Notes: generated by a model not told the origin, from the letters alone. A stretch of 64,000 nt of DNA from Posidonia oceanica (GCA_037176725.1 JAZBRS010000059.1:9969001-10033000), one strand, 5' to 3'. Positions 23,465 through 35,974 are shown, counted from the stretch's first letter. Made by a program: numbers and translations.

Positions 23465-24311
23465 CACTAAGTTGATGGAGTGATTGGGTTGGATTGGAGT
23501 CTACTTAGGGAAAAGGTTAACTATTGCCATGCGGATGGACTGGGTAAGCAAGACTTCAGCATCGTTTACGTCTTCTTGGGTAGAAAAGATTCAAGAGGAT
23601 CCCTTATGTTCGAAAGTCAGAAGTATTTCTCTTTTGGAAATAACGTAATGTTTATTTACATCATTTGCGTTTGTAGATGTTCATTTTAGCTTCGGGCTAG
23701 GATCGGGGGTGTATGAGAGAGTCAGCATATATTTTAGCCTAATTTCATCAACAAAGATAAAGTACTACCTACTTGATGTTTACTGGTTTGTGATAACATT
23801 TTTACACCAATATATGTAATAAGATGCAACTAATTACGCTACATTTTGATGTTCACTAGTTAACCTGTCTTTTGCTCAACATTGACCTCAGTGAATCTCA
23901 TAATGGGTTTGTTTTGTTATACAATTTTATATCGTGTGGGATAAAATACTCTCCTAGCTACTACATCAGGTGAGTTTAAACCATGTGGATTATCTGCAAC
24001 TTAAAAGTTAATATAATGTTGTAAAGTGATGTTTGATTTTGTTAGAGAAGAAATAATCTGATTTTCTTCTTAACAAGGAAAATAATATAGGCAAATATAT
24101 GGGCAGTTAGACTTCGTCATGCATATATTTATTAGAGTCTAATAAGACTGTACATTAATGTACAGTCAATATAGTTGTATATCAATTATTGACTTTTTGA
24201 TTTTTTATGAATGATAGTTGTATTTCTTTTTTTCTTTTTTATCTTTTTCCTATACACATCACAATCGTAAGATAGCAATCTAATGATTGTTGACAAAACC
24301 ATTATAGATCA
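23465..24311. other. Intergenic AT-rich DNA
   Basis: No gene seen. A 69-codon plus-strand stretch at 23480-23689 is not recognised. Confidence 0.5.
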
Positions 24312-24463
24312 ATCACAACCAACCAATAAACAACCTACAAAACCAGAATCTACTAGTAGATGCCAATAATATTCTGGTTTTGACTAGTAGTATTCTGATT
24401 TTGTAATGGTGGTTGACTAGTAGTATTCTGGTTTTGTAGGTTGCTTATTAGTTGGTTGTGAGT
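24312..24463. mobile_element. Foldback/MITE-like inverted repeat
   Basis: The left arm (24312-24356), beginning ATCACAACCAACCAATAAAC, and the complement of the right arm (about 24418-24463), beginning CTCACAACCAACTAATAAGC, differ at only a few bases over about 44 bp. Between them lie repeated TAGTATTCTG words. The structure could fold into a long hairpin RNA. Target duplication not identified. Confidence 0.7.
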
Positions 24464-25079
24464 GACCAACTGCATGATTCCAATGGTGAGCGGATTTTTA
24501 TGAATACACGTCGCTCGGATCTTCTCAACATGTTGGCAACCTACTAGTTGTTCTCCCTTGGAAGCCAGTATTATATAATATTAACCAAGCCGTGTAGAAA
24601 TCTTAATTTTAAAGAACAGACTGTGACATATAATAAGCTTGAAAGTTACATGGAGATTATCTTCACACTCAATGTTTGTAAACTTCCAATAACAAGCATA
24701 TGCACGTCCCATCCCAATGATATTTACTTCGTTGATGTTAATTTGGATTTCAGTTGGAGTGAAGGTTAACGCGAGCAATGGGTTGGGAACTTGGAACGCG
24801 TCAGTAGATTTACATGGAAATAACTTATTAAATGGACCCTGCAGGGATAAGAAGTCAACTTAATAATGGAAATGTGCAAAAACATGCCGGGCTAATTAAT
24901 AGCTTGCTGTTAACTAATGGTACAGTAGTACAAAAGTACAGACGTGGTATACGATCGATGTCTTGCGATACACAATATCAAATCTTTTTTATGACATATA
25001 TGTGCTACACGTTAGTGAAGAGTGGTCATAAAAATGCCTGAGGAGATGCACGCACAACGTAAAAAAAACTAATACAACT
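24464..25079. other. Intergenic DNA
   Basis: No gene recognised; short open stretches on both strands (24548-24778, 24832-25041) lack recognisable similarity. Confidence 0.45.
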
Positions 25080-26071
25080 AGAGAAGCGACTTACGCTTGC
25101 TCTCCGCTCTCTCCGTTATTGGCTCTCTGCTTGCGCCTCCGCGTTCGCTATCTGTGCTCCTTCATTGGGGCTGAGCTCCCGTTGCGTGGGTTTGGAGGCC
25201 TTCTCTGCCTTGCTAGAGGGCAGATCTGCTGGTGTTCGTTGTCTATCTGCTGATGATTGGAGGGATCCATTTTGTTCCTTCGGTCGATCGGTTCGGCTAT
25301 TTTGTTCTAACAATTAAACGGGTAAGGTTCTTGTAGACAGCTTTTGTTGGCTTAGCTTTATTAGGACCAGGCATGTTCGGAGGAAGAGACTGTTCCTTCA
25401 ACTGTCAGAGAGATCTACGCATTTTTTCTTTTTTTTCTGACCTTTCCCTCCTCTCTTTCGATCCAGATCTCACTTTCAATGAGGTATCTGGCACAGATCT
25501 TCTCTCCTCTAGTAATATTGTGCCTGCTTCTCCTTTTGAGCACAGATTTGGCCCTGTGGTGACCGATCCCTCTCCTATACTAGTACCTTTGCTTGATCTT
25601 GGGGGGATCCTTGCAGATCCCTCTTTGCTGGGGACTGCTGGATGGTCGAAAGTAGTTCAACTTATAGATCAGGTTCTCGCCAAACCCTTTCTGGTTTCTC
25701 CTTCCTCTTTATTCCTTGAGAAACCGCGACTGGCTTTTCCAGTCAAGTTTCGCAAGTGCGATTCCCTGCCGGTTTATTTTCCGCCTTATGTGGACTAGTC
25801 ACTAGTTGGGCTAGCTGGGTCATCATCTCTTCGGGTGAGCCCTTATTTCTCCGGCCCGCATAATAGCGGTGCTGAGCCTTCCTTTCCCTGCCAGCTGGCA
25901 GAGGAGTTAAGTTTGTCGGGGTTAACAAAGTCTGTGGTATTAAACCCCTGTCTTAATTCTAATATTAACTCTATTATTGTGGTTCCCTACCACACATTTA
26001 TCCCTAATTACTCTTCTCAGGATTTATTAGTCAATAAGTCTCTTTCTTATTGTAGTAATCCTGAAAATCGA
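25080..26071 (+). other. Unassigned GC-richer segment with a 141-codon ORF
   Basis: The segment starts with a CT-rich stretch (25095-25160) and carries an open stretch at 25373-25798 (FGGRDCSFNCQRDLRIFSFF..., ending VYFPPYVD) followed in another frame by more open sequence to 26060. Composition and layout resemble the 5' region of a plant LINE, but no diagnostic motif is present and it does not clearly match LINE-1. It ends where Tat-type LTR II begins. Function unknown. Confidence 0.35.
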
Positions 26072-27826
26072 CGTATCCATGCACACTGCCAAAACTCGCG
26101 TGCACCGGCCAAAATTAGGTTGCTATTAGCAGTTGATTCTGAGGAGGGATTTTCAACTCGAAAACACTGGAAAACATGGACGAACGCAAAAGGAAAACAA
26201 AATAAAGAAAATAGAGTCGCCGCCTAATTTATTAAAACGGGAAAACTAAGAAAACAATGTAAAGAACATGCAAGGAAAACGTATACGTTTCGAAAGTATG
26301 CAAAGTCCAATGCAAATGGATGACACAAAGTCAATGCGGTCCAGAGAAAGGGTAAGGACTCCTATTATGTACGGAGATGGTGTTAGACACCCCCAACACG
26401 TCCGAGGAATCGGTATTTCTAATTGATCCGCTACAGTGTGGCAAAATGTTGGCAAATGAATACCGATTTAAATGAACCCTAAGGCGGTATGCAGTATGCA
26501 ATTTATAAACCATGCAAAGCTTAGCAAACCTTGTTTAAAATCAATTAGGCGAAATCAAGACATTGCAAAGAGACGATAAACGATAGAAGATTGATACTGA
26601 AAACAGAAGTGTCGAAAGAAACAAGCGGAAGGCGATGAAAACGGCAGTTCATCGCTCTGTCTGGATCAAGGCATGATCGCCGGTTTGGCCGGCGCCTACG
26701 CCGGTCGTCGATGAGGCAGGCGGCAGACAGCAGAACCAGCTCCCCATACAGCAGCGGCTGCTGCCACGAACGAGGCACAAAAACGATACGAAATGGAAAA
26801 ATCAAAACCTAGGAATCAAAGCCAGCATGCTCGACAACAAGATCTGCACAAAAAGAGGTCGGAAAAGCAAAGCGACACAGCGGCAAACCAGCGGCTCGCC
26901 AGCTGCTCGGACTGCAGGTGGGTCACCGGCGAGAGCAGTAGCCAGCCCAGTCGCCACAGAGAGTGGCCCCTCGGGCCAGTCACCACTACATCAGGCGACG
27001 TCGCCATTAACAGCCTTCCCAAGCAGAAACTTTCATCGCCAAAAGCAAGCAAGACAATCACAGTAGAACTGGAAATAAATCTCGTGGAACTAAAGCTGGC
27101 TCAATACGGAACAAAAGCATGCATTCAAATCACGAAATGGGTGTGTGAGTTGCGAGATATAATGGCCGGATGTTGGCCGGAGGACTGACTCGAGTTGCAG
27201 CTGAATCGCCAGTTGGACCGGCGGTAGGCCTGCAACTCAAGTTGCCCAGATAGCCAAATTCTTTGCCGAATCAAGAACTCACAAGTAAGCAAAATAGAAA
27301 ACCATTCACATAGGCATACAGACCATTCATCAGAGATCAAAAATATATATTGAACAAGCAAGATAGGACCTCGAGGCGGCCAGAGCAACACCTCAAAGTT
27401 GGGCCGGCAGGCAGGTTGTGTTGCAGGTCAGTCGCCGGTGCCTGACCTGGCAGTCCGATCATCGGACTTCAACGCCATAATTCGCCGCAGTGGCGACGCC
27501 TAAAAATACAGGCGAGGATCGGGAAAGCACCGCGGCATTCCCACGAATCCAACCACACATTCGGTATGGAAGATAGTGGCTCGAGGAGCCCCACCCATCT
27601 CCACCAAATTTCGCCGCCGTCGTCCGTCGAGCTCCGGCCACAGGGGCGGCCGAGCGCACGAGGAGAGAGCTGTGAAGCTTCTGGGCGCGGAGGAGGATGC
27701 GATGAAGCATCTCTAGGCCAAGGAGAGAGGCTCACGCCTCTGTCCCACCTTCGTTGGCACCTCGCTGGCGTTGGCAAACGTCTGAGGCCATTGGGTTGGC
27801 CAAAGGCGTGGGGAGATGAACTAGTT
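26072..27826 (-). repeat. Tat-type LTR II, truncated
   Basis: Aligns with the inner part of LTR I: AACACTGGAAAA (26164), the AGTCGCCGCCTAATTTATTA word (26215), the conserved block (26350-26408) and GGCGGTATGCAGTATGCA followed by ATGCAAAGCTTAGC (26483-26525). The inner end is near 26072 (CGTATCCATGC against TGTAACCATGC). No PBS lies beyond it, so it is a 3' or solo LTR. Its outer half is GC-rich like LTR I, but no TGTAGACACC end is present before LTR III begins. Confidence 0.72.
26350..26408 (-). promoter_or_regulatory. Conserved Tat LTR block, copy in LTR II
   Basis: GGTAAGGACTCC...GGTGTTAGACACCCCC...TCCGAGGA. Most differences from LTR I are transitions. The small inverted repeat is retained (GGTGT-TAG-ACACC). 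Confidence 0.65.
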
Positions 27827-27835
27827 ATCTAGAAA

Positions 27836-27893
27836 GGGTAAGGACTCCTGTTACGCATGGGAAAGGTGTTAGGCACCCCCATGCACCCGAGGA
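27836..27893 (-). promoter_or_regulatory. Conserved Tat LTR block, copy in LTR III
   Basis: GGTAAGGACTCCTGTTACGC followed by GGTGTTAGGCACCCCC and CCCGAGGA, nearly identical to the LTR I copy although flanking sequence is unrelated on the inner side. Confidence 0.65.
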
Positions 27894-28740
27894 GCAGTCT
27901 TTCTAGTCTAATCTCACTCACATATGTGAAATGAATGCTTTGCTATGCCATGAATGCTTTAGTATGCTTAAATGTATGCTTAAATGTCAAGATGCATGAG
28001 GGAAAACAAAACATGCAATCTATGTGCTCAGCTGTGCTGTCAGGATTCCGAATGGGACAGGCCCTGGTTCGTAAGAACTTTAAACAGTAATCATCATCGC
28101 CCTATATGCAATGCAGGTGGGAAACAAAACGTCGGAGGAAAACCATTCAATGCAAGGATGCGACATGTAAGGGGAAAACAAAACACCGACGGAAAGCCAT
28201 ACAATGCAAGGATGCGGCAAGCAAAGGGAAAATCGACCGATAAAGCCTAATTTGTATGCTCGAGAAGACTGATCGGGAAAACAATGCATGTAATGCAAGT
28301 CACGATGCAATGAATGATATGTAATGGCTTAAATGGGCATTGACTTGATGATCTGATGCAATAAGGGCCAAGTGCAGGGTCTAAATGCAATATGACCAAA
28401 ATGTAGGGAGCTACATGCAAATATGGCAGAATGTAGGGGGCTATATGCAATATGGCAAATGTAGGGAGCTACATGCAATATATCCATGTGTGTAACATGC
28501 ATGCAATGCAATATATAAAGTCCTAAATGTAATGTCATGAAAGATGCGTGCAATGCAATAAAGTAAAGTCCTAAATGTGATAAGGACTAAGATGCAATAT
28601 AGGAAACATGCAAGGACTGAAATGCAATGTCAGAACTGATTTATGCATGCAACTGCAGAACCTATATGCAGTAAAACTATAATGCAGGACTAAAATGCAA
28701 TGCAAGCATGAATGCAATATAGTTCTGATGTGAATTGAAT

Positions 28741-29130
28741 GAATGAATACATGTAAGAGAACTTATATGCAAATATGCAAAACTACAGGATTTAATAGCA
28801 ATGCAATATGATTTAAATGCTCATTTAATTGATTAAATGCATGCAAAAGGACCTATGTGCAAATTTGCAAAACTGTGCGACTTAACAGCAATGCAACATG
28901 ATTTAAATGCTTATTTAATTGATTAAATGCATGCAAAAGGACCTATGTGCAAATATGCAAACCTGTGGGACTTAACAGCAATGCAATATGATTTAAATGC
29001 TCACTTAAATGATTAAATGCATGTATGAGGGACTGACATGCAAATATGCAAAACTGGAGGACTTAACAGCAATGCAACGTAGTTTAAAACATGATTTAAA
29101 TGAATGATTAAAGGCAAACTGGACTAAAAT
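28741..29130. repeat. 90-bp tandem repeat within LTR III
   Basis: About four units. GATTAAATGCATG recurs at 28831, 28921 and 29011, an exact 90-bp spacing, with GACTTAACAGCAATGCAA in successive units. Degenerate, shorter copies continue to about 29600. Confidence 0.85.
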
Positions 29131-31144
29131 GCAATTAGAACAAGTTTCTGGATTTTTCTGCAATGCAATAAGATAAAAAACCAAAATCAAATGACATAGA
29201 TGAATGCTCTGAGGACTTAAATGCAATAAAAGTAAGTTGCAGGACTTTATGTCAATACAATAAGATTAAAAATAACATTTAAATGATATGATGAATGATC
29301 TAAGGACCTAAATGTAATAAAAGTAAACCACAGGACTTAATAGTAATGCAATAAGATAAAAACATGATTTAAATGATTAAATGCATGGTCTGTGGACTAA
29401 AATACAAATATAGAAACATGCAGGACTAAACAGTAATGTAATAAGGTAAAAAAATACGATTTAAATGATTAAATACATGGTCTGTGGACTAAAGTGCAAT
29501 AAATAAAATATGTAGGATTAAACAGTAATGTAATATGATTTTAAATAGAAATTAAATGATTAATCCAACTGAGGCAGGACTGAAAAGTAAATAAAATAAA
29601 CTTAGGGGCCTGAATGCAATGCATGAAACAAAATAAAAAATAAAACCTAAGTTCTAAAGCTGCTACAGTGGTGGCCCGATGTTTGTCGTCTGCGCCGAAG
29701 AAGGAGGTGGTGCTGCGGCGGTCCGACAGGCGTGCGGCGGTGCAGAGGTGTCCAGAGGCTAGAGGGCGGTGGTCCGGTGGTTCCGGTGGCCTGAACGGTG
29801 CGAAGCGGCGGCCAAAGTGACCTAGCGACGTTGGCAGTTTGTTGCAGAGAAGGTCGGAGATTGTGCGGATGCTAGAGGCTACGACAGCGCAAGGGCGGAA
29901 TGGGACTGAGTCGCAGGAGGTCCGACGCAGCTCGAGGAGCGATCCAAAGGGCCGGGGAGGTTTGGAGCACAGCGGCGCGGTCGCAGTAGTCGGCCATCGT
30001 CGAAGAAGAAGGCGGGGGACAGCGGAGACCAAAATGCAATAGAAGGCCCGAAATCCAAAACAAAAGGCCTATGAAGCAAGTACGGAATGCGGGGAATTCA
30101 AAAGTAAGCTCCGTTATCTGCGAAGATGGTCAGAGCGTGCTGCCAACCTTGGTTGGGTTCGGCAGTCCAGCTAGAGGTTGGGGAGGCGCTGCAGACGTCG
30201 GCGGCAGCCCGAGGCAATCGGCGCGAGTTGCTGGTGGTCTGAGGAAGCTACAGAGCCAACTAGAAGTTGATTTGCTGCTGTGAAACCGAATTTTGGATTT
30301 TAGGTGCCTCTGTGAATTTCTGGTTTCTTCCGGCGACTGTGGCTCTCTCGGTTGCTCTCTCTATGGATTGGTGGAGGTCTTAGAAAGGTGGAGGAGAGGT
30401 TTGTGGAGGCTTTTGGGTTGTGTTTGCAGTGAAGAGGAAAAATGGATCCTCTCTGTGATGGGTTGCTGTGCTCTGGTGGTAGCTGCTGCTGTGCGTGTGT
30501 GAGTGTGGATTGGGATGCGAAGGAGGAGAGCCCAGGAGTGCTTGGCACGGCTGGGACTGTGGGGAAGCAAGCCAATTGTCCAAGGGGCTGAAGGAATGGA
30601 ATCGCCAGCCGGGTGAAGGAGGTGGTGAACCACTGTTTTATTGAGGTGGAGAAGGAAAGAATGCCATTGGTGTGGATCTCAGATCCACATCGACGGCCAA
30701 GGAGGGAGTAACGGTAGGAGGCTAAGGTGGAGGGAATCTGCAGAGATTGTGGGTCGTGCAGCTGCCAAAGATGGGGGAGGAAGGTGTTGTGTTTACTGTT
30801 TGATTGAAGAAGGGAAAAATCAAATGAAATAAAGAGATGGCTTGGGCTTGGATAACGGGCCTGGGTTGGTGTGGAAAAATAAAAGAGAAATAAAAGAGGT
30901 TGTGGGCTTTGAGTGTGCTGTGAATTGTGTTGGGCCAAGTGGGATTGGCTGTGATGTGGAAATAAGGGAAAAAAGGTTTGAGTCTTGAGCTTGTGTGGGC
31001 TGATGTGGGCCTAATGAAGTTGGGTTGTGGGCAATGAGTTTAATTGGGATTGGAAAATGGAAAAAAAAAAGAGATTAAAAATGAGGATTAGGACTTTGGT
31101 TCAAAATAGGGTGTCTACAGAGACGGAGTTCCCTTTTTCAGGAA

Positions 31145-32506
31145 ATGTTCAATGAGACATCGTTCTTACCTTGGAGCCGATCTTGTTCCAAGATCAGTGT
31201 CGACTACTTCGACACTTTCAGTCTGCTTGTCAAGCCTACGACCATTAGTCTCGTCCTTGCACTGGCAGTCTCTCGTGGATGGTCTCTTCGGCAGCTCGAC
31301 ATCTCAAATGCGTTTCTTCATGGTGACATTCAAGAGGATGTCTACATGCTTCGACCAATTGGCTTCAAAGACACTGTCAATCCTTCTCATGTGTGCAAGC
31401 TCCGCAAATCACTATACGGTCTGAAGCAGTGACCACGGGCTTGGTTTCACAAGCTGTCTTCCTTTCTGATGAATTATGGGTTCACTTCATCTGCGGCTGA
31501 CACCTCTTTATTCGTTTATGCTCATGGCCAGTCTCTCCTCTACTTACTCGTCTACGTAGATGATATTATAATAACCGGAAGCTCACCTGAAGATATCTCT
31601 TCTCTTCTGCGGCAGTTACGACAGTCATTTGCTGTGAGGGATCTAGGGTTTCTCCACCATTTATTAGGCATTGAGGTAGTTCCAAGCAACATAGGGATGG
31701 TGCTCTCCCAAGGGAAATACATTCTCGACCTTCTCACTCGCACACAAATGTTGGGTTCTAAACCGTGTCATACTCCGATGGCCACGTCGGTGAAACTAAC
31801 AAGAGAAGGAACTCCTCTCTTCGATCCCTCTCTCTACAGACAAGTGGTCGGCACTCTCCAATACCTTACTCTCACCAGGCCGGACCTTTCATTCTCTGTA
31901 AATAAGGTGTGCCAATTCATGTCCTGTCCAACGGAGGATCACTGGTCGGCAGTGAAAAGGATTCTCAGGTACCTGAAACACACACACTCACTGGGACTCT
32001 CTCTTCGTCGCTCTCCGAGCACAGCACTCAATATCTTCACCGACACTGACTGGGTAGGATGCGTTGATGATCAGCGATCTTCCAGTGGCTTTGCTGTTTA
32101 CTGTGGAGCCAATCTCATTTCATGGGCATCACGCAAGCAACGGGTTGTTGCCCGTTCGTCCACCGAGTCCAAGTGCAAAGCATTGGCAGATGCCACGTTT
32201 GAAGGGGTGTGGATACGCACACTGTTGCATGAGCTTCAAGTCCCTGAAGTAGCTTCACCAACACTGTGGTGTGACAACCTTGGAGCCACTTTTCTCTCTA
32301 CTATTCCCATATTTCATGCTCAAACAAAACATGTCAAGGTCGATCACCATTTTGTTCATGAGTTGGTAGCTCGTAATCAGCTTCATGTCCACTTTCTTCC
32401 CTCCAAGGAACAACTAGCAGATATCTTTACAAAAGCTTTGCCTCGGACGAGTTTTGTTGGTATAAGTGACAAGTTGTTGGTTCAGAATAGAGACCATACA
32501 ACTTGA
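31145..32506 (+). pseudogene. Copia-B reverse transcriptase-RNase H (one in-frame stop)
   Basis: One frame runs through with a single TGA at 31430-31432. RT motifs: [47 protein letters not shown] (stop next) then PRAWF, LVYVDDIIITGS with catalytic YVDD, and LGIEV. RNase H motifs: FTDTDWVGCVDDQRSSSG, SWASRKQRVVARSSTESKC, WCDNLGATFLS, HVKVDHHFVHE and LADIFTKALP. It is much less decayed than copia-A, so probably a younger insertion. Truncated at the 5' end and not autonomous. Confidence 0.93.
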
Positions 32507-32513
32507 GAGGATG

Positions 32514-32674
32514 TGTCAATATACTATGTATATACGTATTCAGTTAGAAGATTCTTCTAGAATAGTCTAAGTATATTCTAACTTGTAACAAACTCTAACA
32601 ACCCTAACAACTTATTGTATATATACATGGTTTCTCTTTCTTGATTGATGAGGAGAAATATTGGCTACTCAACA
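32514..32674 (+). repeat. 3' LTR of copia-B (about 161 bp)
   Basis: Runs from TGTCAATATACTATG, just after the purine tract, to TACTCAACA, giving TG...CA ends. It contains a TATATATACATGG element (32618-32630) suitable as a TATA or polyadenylation region. The partner LTR is not present, so ends are inferred. Confidence 0.65.
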
Positions 32675-32950
32675 TAATCTTCATTTTATTTAAAATAAAT
32701 CTGAAAACTAAATATGTCATTATTTTCTACAATGCATAAGGATTTCTTTCTTTCTTTCTTTTTTGGATTTTTTCAGCATCGATCAATGCATTAAGTTTTA
32801 ACGATTGAAGTTGACTAAAATCCATCAAAATTTGAGATCATTATATTAATATAGTCAGATTGAAATGAAATTTTAATTGCATGTGCATTCTAGTCTACTA
32901 ATTTAATCCATAAAATTAGAAATTTAGGGAAAAACATGGCGACCAACAAC

Positions 32951-35900
32951 TAGACATGTAAATCAGGCCGGGTCGGGCCGGCCCGGCCCGATTTTTTATA
33001 GGCCCGGCCGGGCTTGGTCCGGGCTGGGTCGGGCCCAATCAACCATAGGGTTGGCTCGGCACGGCCCATGGTTGGACCGGGCCGGGCCATGGACCAGGCT
33101 GGTCCATTCGGTCCTTTTTTTTTAAAAAAATTTTAACTTTTTTTTAATTAAATATTGATATCTAATATACATTAAAAAATTGAAAATTACATAAGATATT
33201 TAAAATTTTACATCTTTACAATTTTTACATAAATATTTAAAAAATTACATCTTAAAGTTGATACCCGTTACATCTTAAATATTTAATCATGTGTGGAGCT
33301 CGTTTCGGTCCCCATGCCCGTTGAAGTTGATGTCGTATCGTCGTCTTCAGTATCACTCTTTAAGTTGAGTCTTTGGAGACAATCAACCGCATCGTACCAG
33401 TCCTTCAGACACACGGAGGCTTCTACAGATTTTTCTGATAATCTACATCTTCTATCACTTAAAACTCTTTTTCCTGCAGAAAATGCAGACTCCGACGCCA
33501 CAGTAGACGCCGGAATCGTTAGTAAATCTTTAGCCATTCTAGAAATTATAGGAAACCTAATTACAGTATTAGACCACCATTTTAATATATCTAAGTTATC
33601 CATTTCTAATTCACTAAATGCAAATTCACATTCTAAATAATTTTCTAATTCATTATTTGTTGATGATTTTACATATTTTTCCTTTTTCTTATTTAATCTA
33701 TTCCAAAATGAACTACCAGTGCTACTACTAGTATGTGATCCTACAGTACTAGATCTAGGTGCACTAGAACTACCTTCACCACATATTTTAACATATTCTT
33801 CAAATAATGTATATAAAGTAGTCTTAATTTTATCATTAAATTCTTCTATTAAGTTACTTTTATTCATGTTACTAAAAATATCATCTATAGGTACCATACA
33901 ATTAACTAATCTATGCCTAGGATTCATAATTATTGCTAAACATGCCCACATTGGAGGATCATCCCAATAACTATTATTTTATGTTGTATTACTTGAATAA
34001 TATTTATAAAACATGGTACTTCTCTATATTGCTGAAAAATATTTGTAATATTAAATAAATTAATTAAAACTAGATTACTAGTAGGATAATATTGACCAGA
34101 TAATTGTTTAGTAGCATTATAAAAAGGTTCTAAAAAATTATGAATTATTTGAGAATTTTGCCAATCTTCATCATTTAACATATAATTAGATTTTACATTA
34201 TAAAATGCTGTAATTAAATGGCTATAAGGTAAACTTGAACTTAACATATCATAAGTTGAGTTCCATCTATGTTGAACATCTAATTAAAATTTTTAGGTCT
34301 TATACCATTTTCTGAACATAAATGCCTAAATTCTTGATATCTTTTAGCTGATGTTTGAATAAATAAAATAGCTGATCTAATATTTTCTATAAAAGGTCTA
34401 ATGCAATCTATACCATTTTGTACAATTAAGTTTATTATGTGACAACAACACCTACAATGAAAGATTTCACTATTTAACATTGATTTTAGATTTCTTTTTA
34501 ATAAATCTATGGCAACATTATTATTAGAAGCATTATCAAAAGATATTGTATTAATTTTATAATATAAGTAAAATTCTTTAAAAAATTCTTCTAACATATT
34601 AGCTATTAATCTTTTTTGTAAGGTCCACTCTATGTCTATCCAATGTGCAGTTAAACATAGATATAGAAAATTATTAGGGTTTGTCCAAACATCACAAGTT
34701 AATGATACTCTACATAATAAACTAAAAAATATTCTCATTATATTTTGTTTATCTTTTTTAAATGTTTTATAAATTAAATTTTTTGTAGTGTTTCTAGAAT
34801 GACTTTTAAATTGTTGATTAAGACAATCTTGTATACAAGATTCAAATTTTTTATTTTCTGACAATGAAAATGGTTGTTCATCGTGTACTATATATTTTGT
34901 TATACGTTCTTTTACTCCTTCTGCATTATATTTCCAATTTACTAAACCACTAGAACCTATATGTAATTTAGATTGCCTTAAGTCTGTTTTTTCTTCTTTA
35001 TTGTGTGCAGCTAAATATTTTTGTAAATGCCTAGAAATGTGACCTACACCCCCACCCTTAGGACAAGTGTATCCTAGACCACAATAATTACAATAACATC
35101 TATTTTCATCTGAAGAGTCTAATGTTACATGTTTCCAAACCCATGAATTCTATTTCCTAGGTTTTTTGGTGCCAGTGGATTGTGTAGGGGTGTCTTGATG
35201 TTGAGGCTGGTCTGACTTCTGGGTTGGGATATAATCATGGCTTCCTATGTTTTTCATTATAAATATCTAAAGTATGAAAAAACAAATGAAAATTATGACT
35301 AGAGAATTTAATAGTAGAGAAAAACAGATGTAATAACTAATGTATGAATTATGATTATGAAACCCTTAACTCAAAAGTCTCAAAACCCAAAAATGGAGGG
35401 AGTAGAAGTAGAGAAATTGAAGGGATTAGAAGTAGAGAAATTTTGTAGCTCAAGAGATCAGTAGAGTAGAAGTAGTAGTAGAGCTAGAGAAAATTTGAGC
35501 AGATCAGCAGACGGGAGACCAGAGTCCAGAATGTGGGAGAATTTGTCACTTGGGAGAATTGTGAGAGTGGGAGAATTATGAGTGTTGTAATAAGAGAGAA
35601 GAGTGAGTTGTGTGAAAAAATATGAAGGTATGGTAGGGTATTTATAGGAAAATGAAGAGAAGAAAAGAGAAGAGAAAAGGAAAATAAATAAATAAATAAT
35701 GGCCGTTTGCACCCATCCGTTGGCAACGGCTGAATTCAGCCGTTGCCAATGTTCTGTTTTTTTTTATTTTTTTTCATTTTTTACGGACCGACTCGGACCT
35801 ACCCGGCTTGTATTCTAGCGGGCCACTGGGCCCACTTAGCGGACCCAATCGGGCCCAAGTGCTAGGCCCGGCCTGGCCTGGCCTGGGCCCGATTGGCCGT

Positions 35901-35966
35901 GGGCCAGACTATGCCGGACCAAAATGCTGGCCAGACTGGGCCGGCCCAGTCCGTTCTACAACTCTA
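32951..35966 (-). mobile_element. hAT-A: complete hAT transposon, 3,016 bp
   Basis: A perfect 8-bp target duplication, CCAACAAC, flanks it at 32943-32950 and 35967-35974. The ends, TAGACATGTAAATC and in complement TAGAGTTGTAGAAC, are imperfect inverted repeats, followed on both sides by about 150 bp very rich in GGCCCGG/CCGGGCC words. The interior carries a minus-strand BED-finger hAT transposase. The transposase is broken, so the copy could move only with help from another element. Confidence 0.93.
33283..35257 (-). pseudogene. hAT-A transposase (BED finger, RNase H-like, dimerisation domain)
   Basis: Starts at ATG 35255-35257. A BED finger follows (CYCNYCG, then GHISRHLQKYLAAH) near 34990-35110. 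Then the hAT core: SLTCDVWTNPNNFLYLCLTAH (34620-34700), HCRCCCHIINLIVQNG (34410-34460), RWNSTYDML (near 34255) and the C-terminal dimerisation domain WWSNTVIRFPIISRMAKDLL with ASTVASESAFSAGKRVLSD (33420-33560). It is broken by an in-frame TAG near 35148 and frameshifts near 34280 and 33950. The family product excises and reinserts the element by a cut-and-paste reaction. Confidence 0.9.
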
Positions 35967-35974
35967 CCAACAAC

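Larger units (their letters stand above)
27827..31119 (-). repeat. Tat-type LTR III, 3.3 kb, truncated at its inner end
   Basis: Begins abruptly at the conserved block (27836-27893) and ends at 31108-31119 with the complement of TGTAGACACCC, the same terminus as LTR I. It includes a long ATGCAA-rich stretch (about 28250-29640) with a 90-bp tandem array, and a GC-rich stretch (29660-30800) with chance open frames on both strands. It has no PBS, gag or pol. It lies in the same orientation as LTR II, directly after it, suggesting unequal recombination between two elements. Confidence 0.7.
31120..32674 (+). mobile_element. Copia-B: 3' part of a Ty1/copia retrotransposon
   Basis: Contains the second half of a copia polyprotein (RT and RNase H) and a short 3' LTR. 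Everything before the RT, and the 5' LTR, are missing; the left edge coincides with the outer end of Tat-type LTR III. A purine-rich tract, CTTGAGAGGA, precedes the LTR at 32514. Short LTR and sequence style suggest the Ale/Retrofit group, at moderate confidence. Confidence 0.85.

Noticed and set aside
29541..30938. Many ORFs of 60-212 codons on both strands in 29.5-30.9 kb
   Set aside because: They lie in the GC-rich part of a Tat-type LTR, are low in complexity and contain no domain; similar chance frames exist in LTR I.
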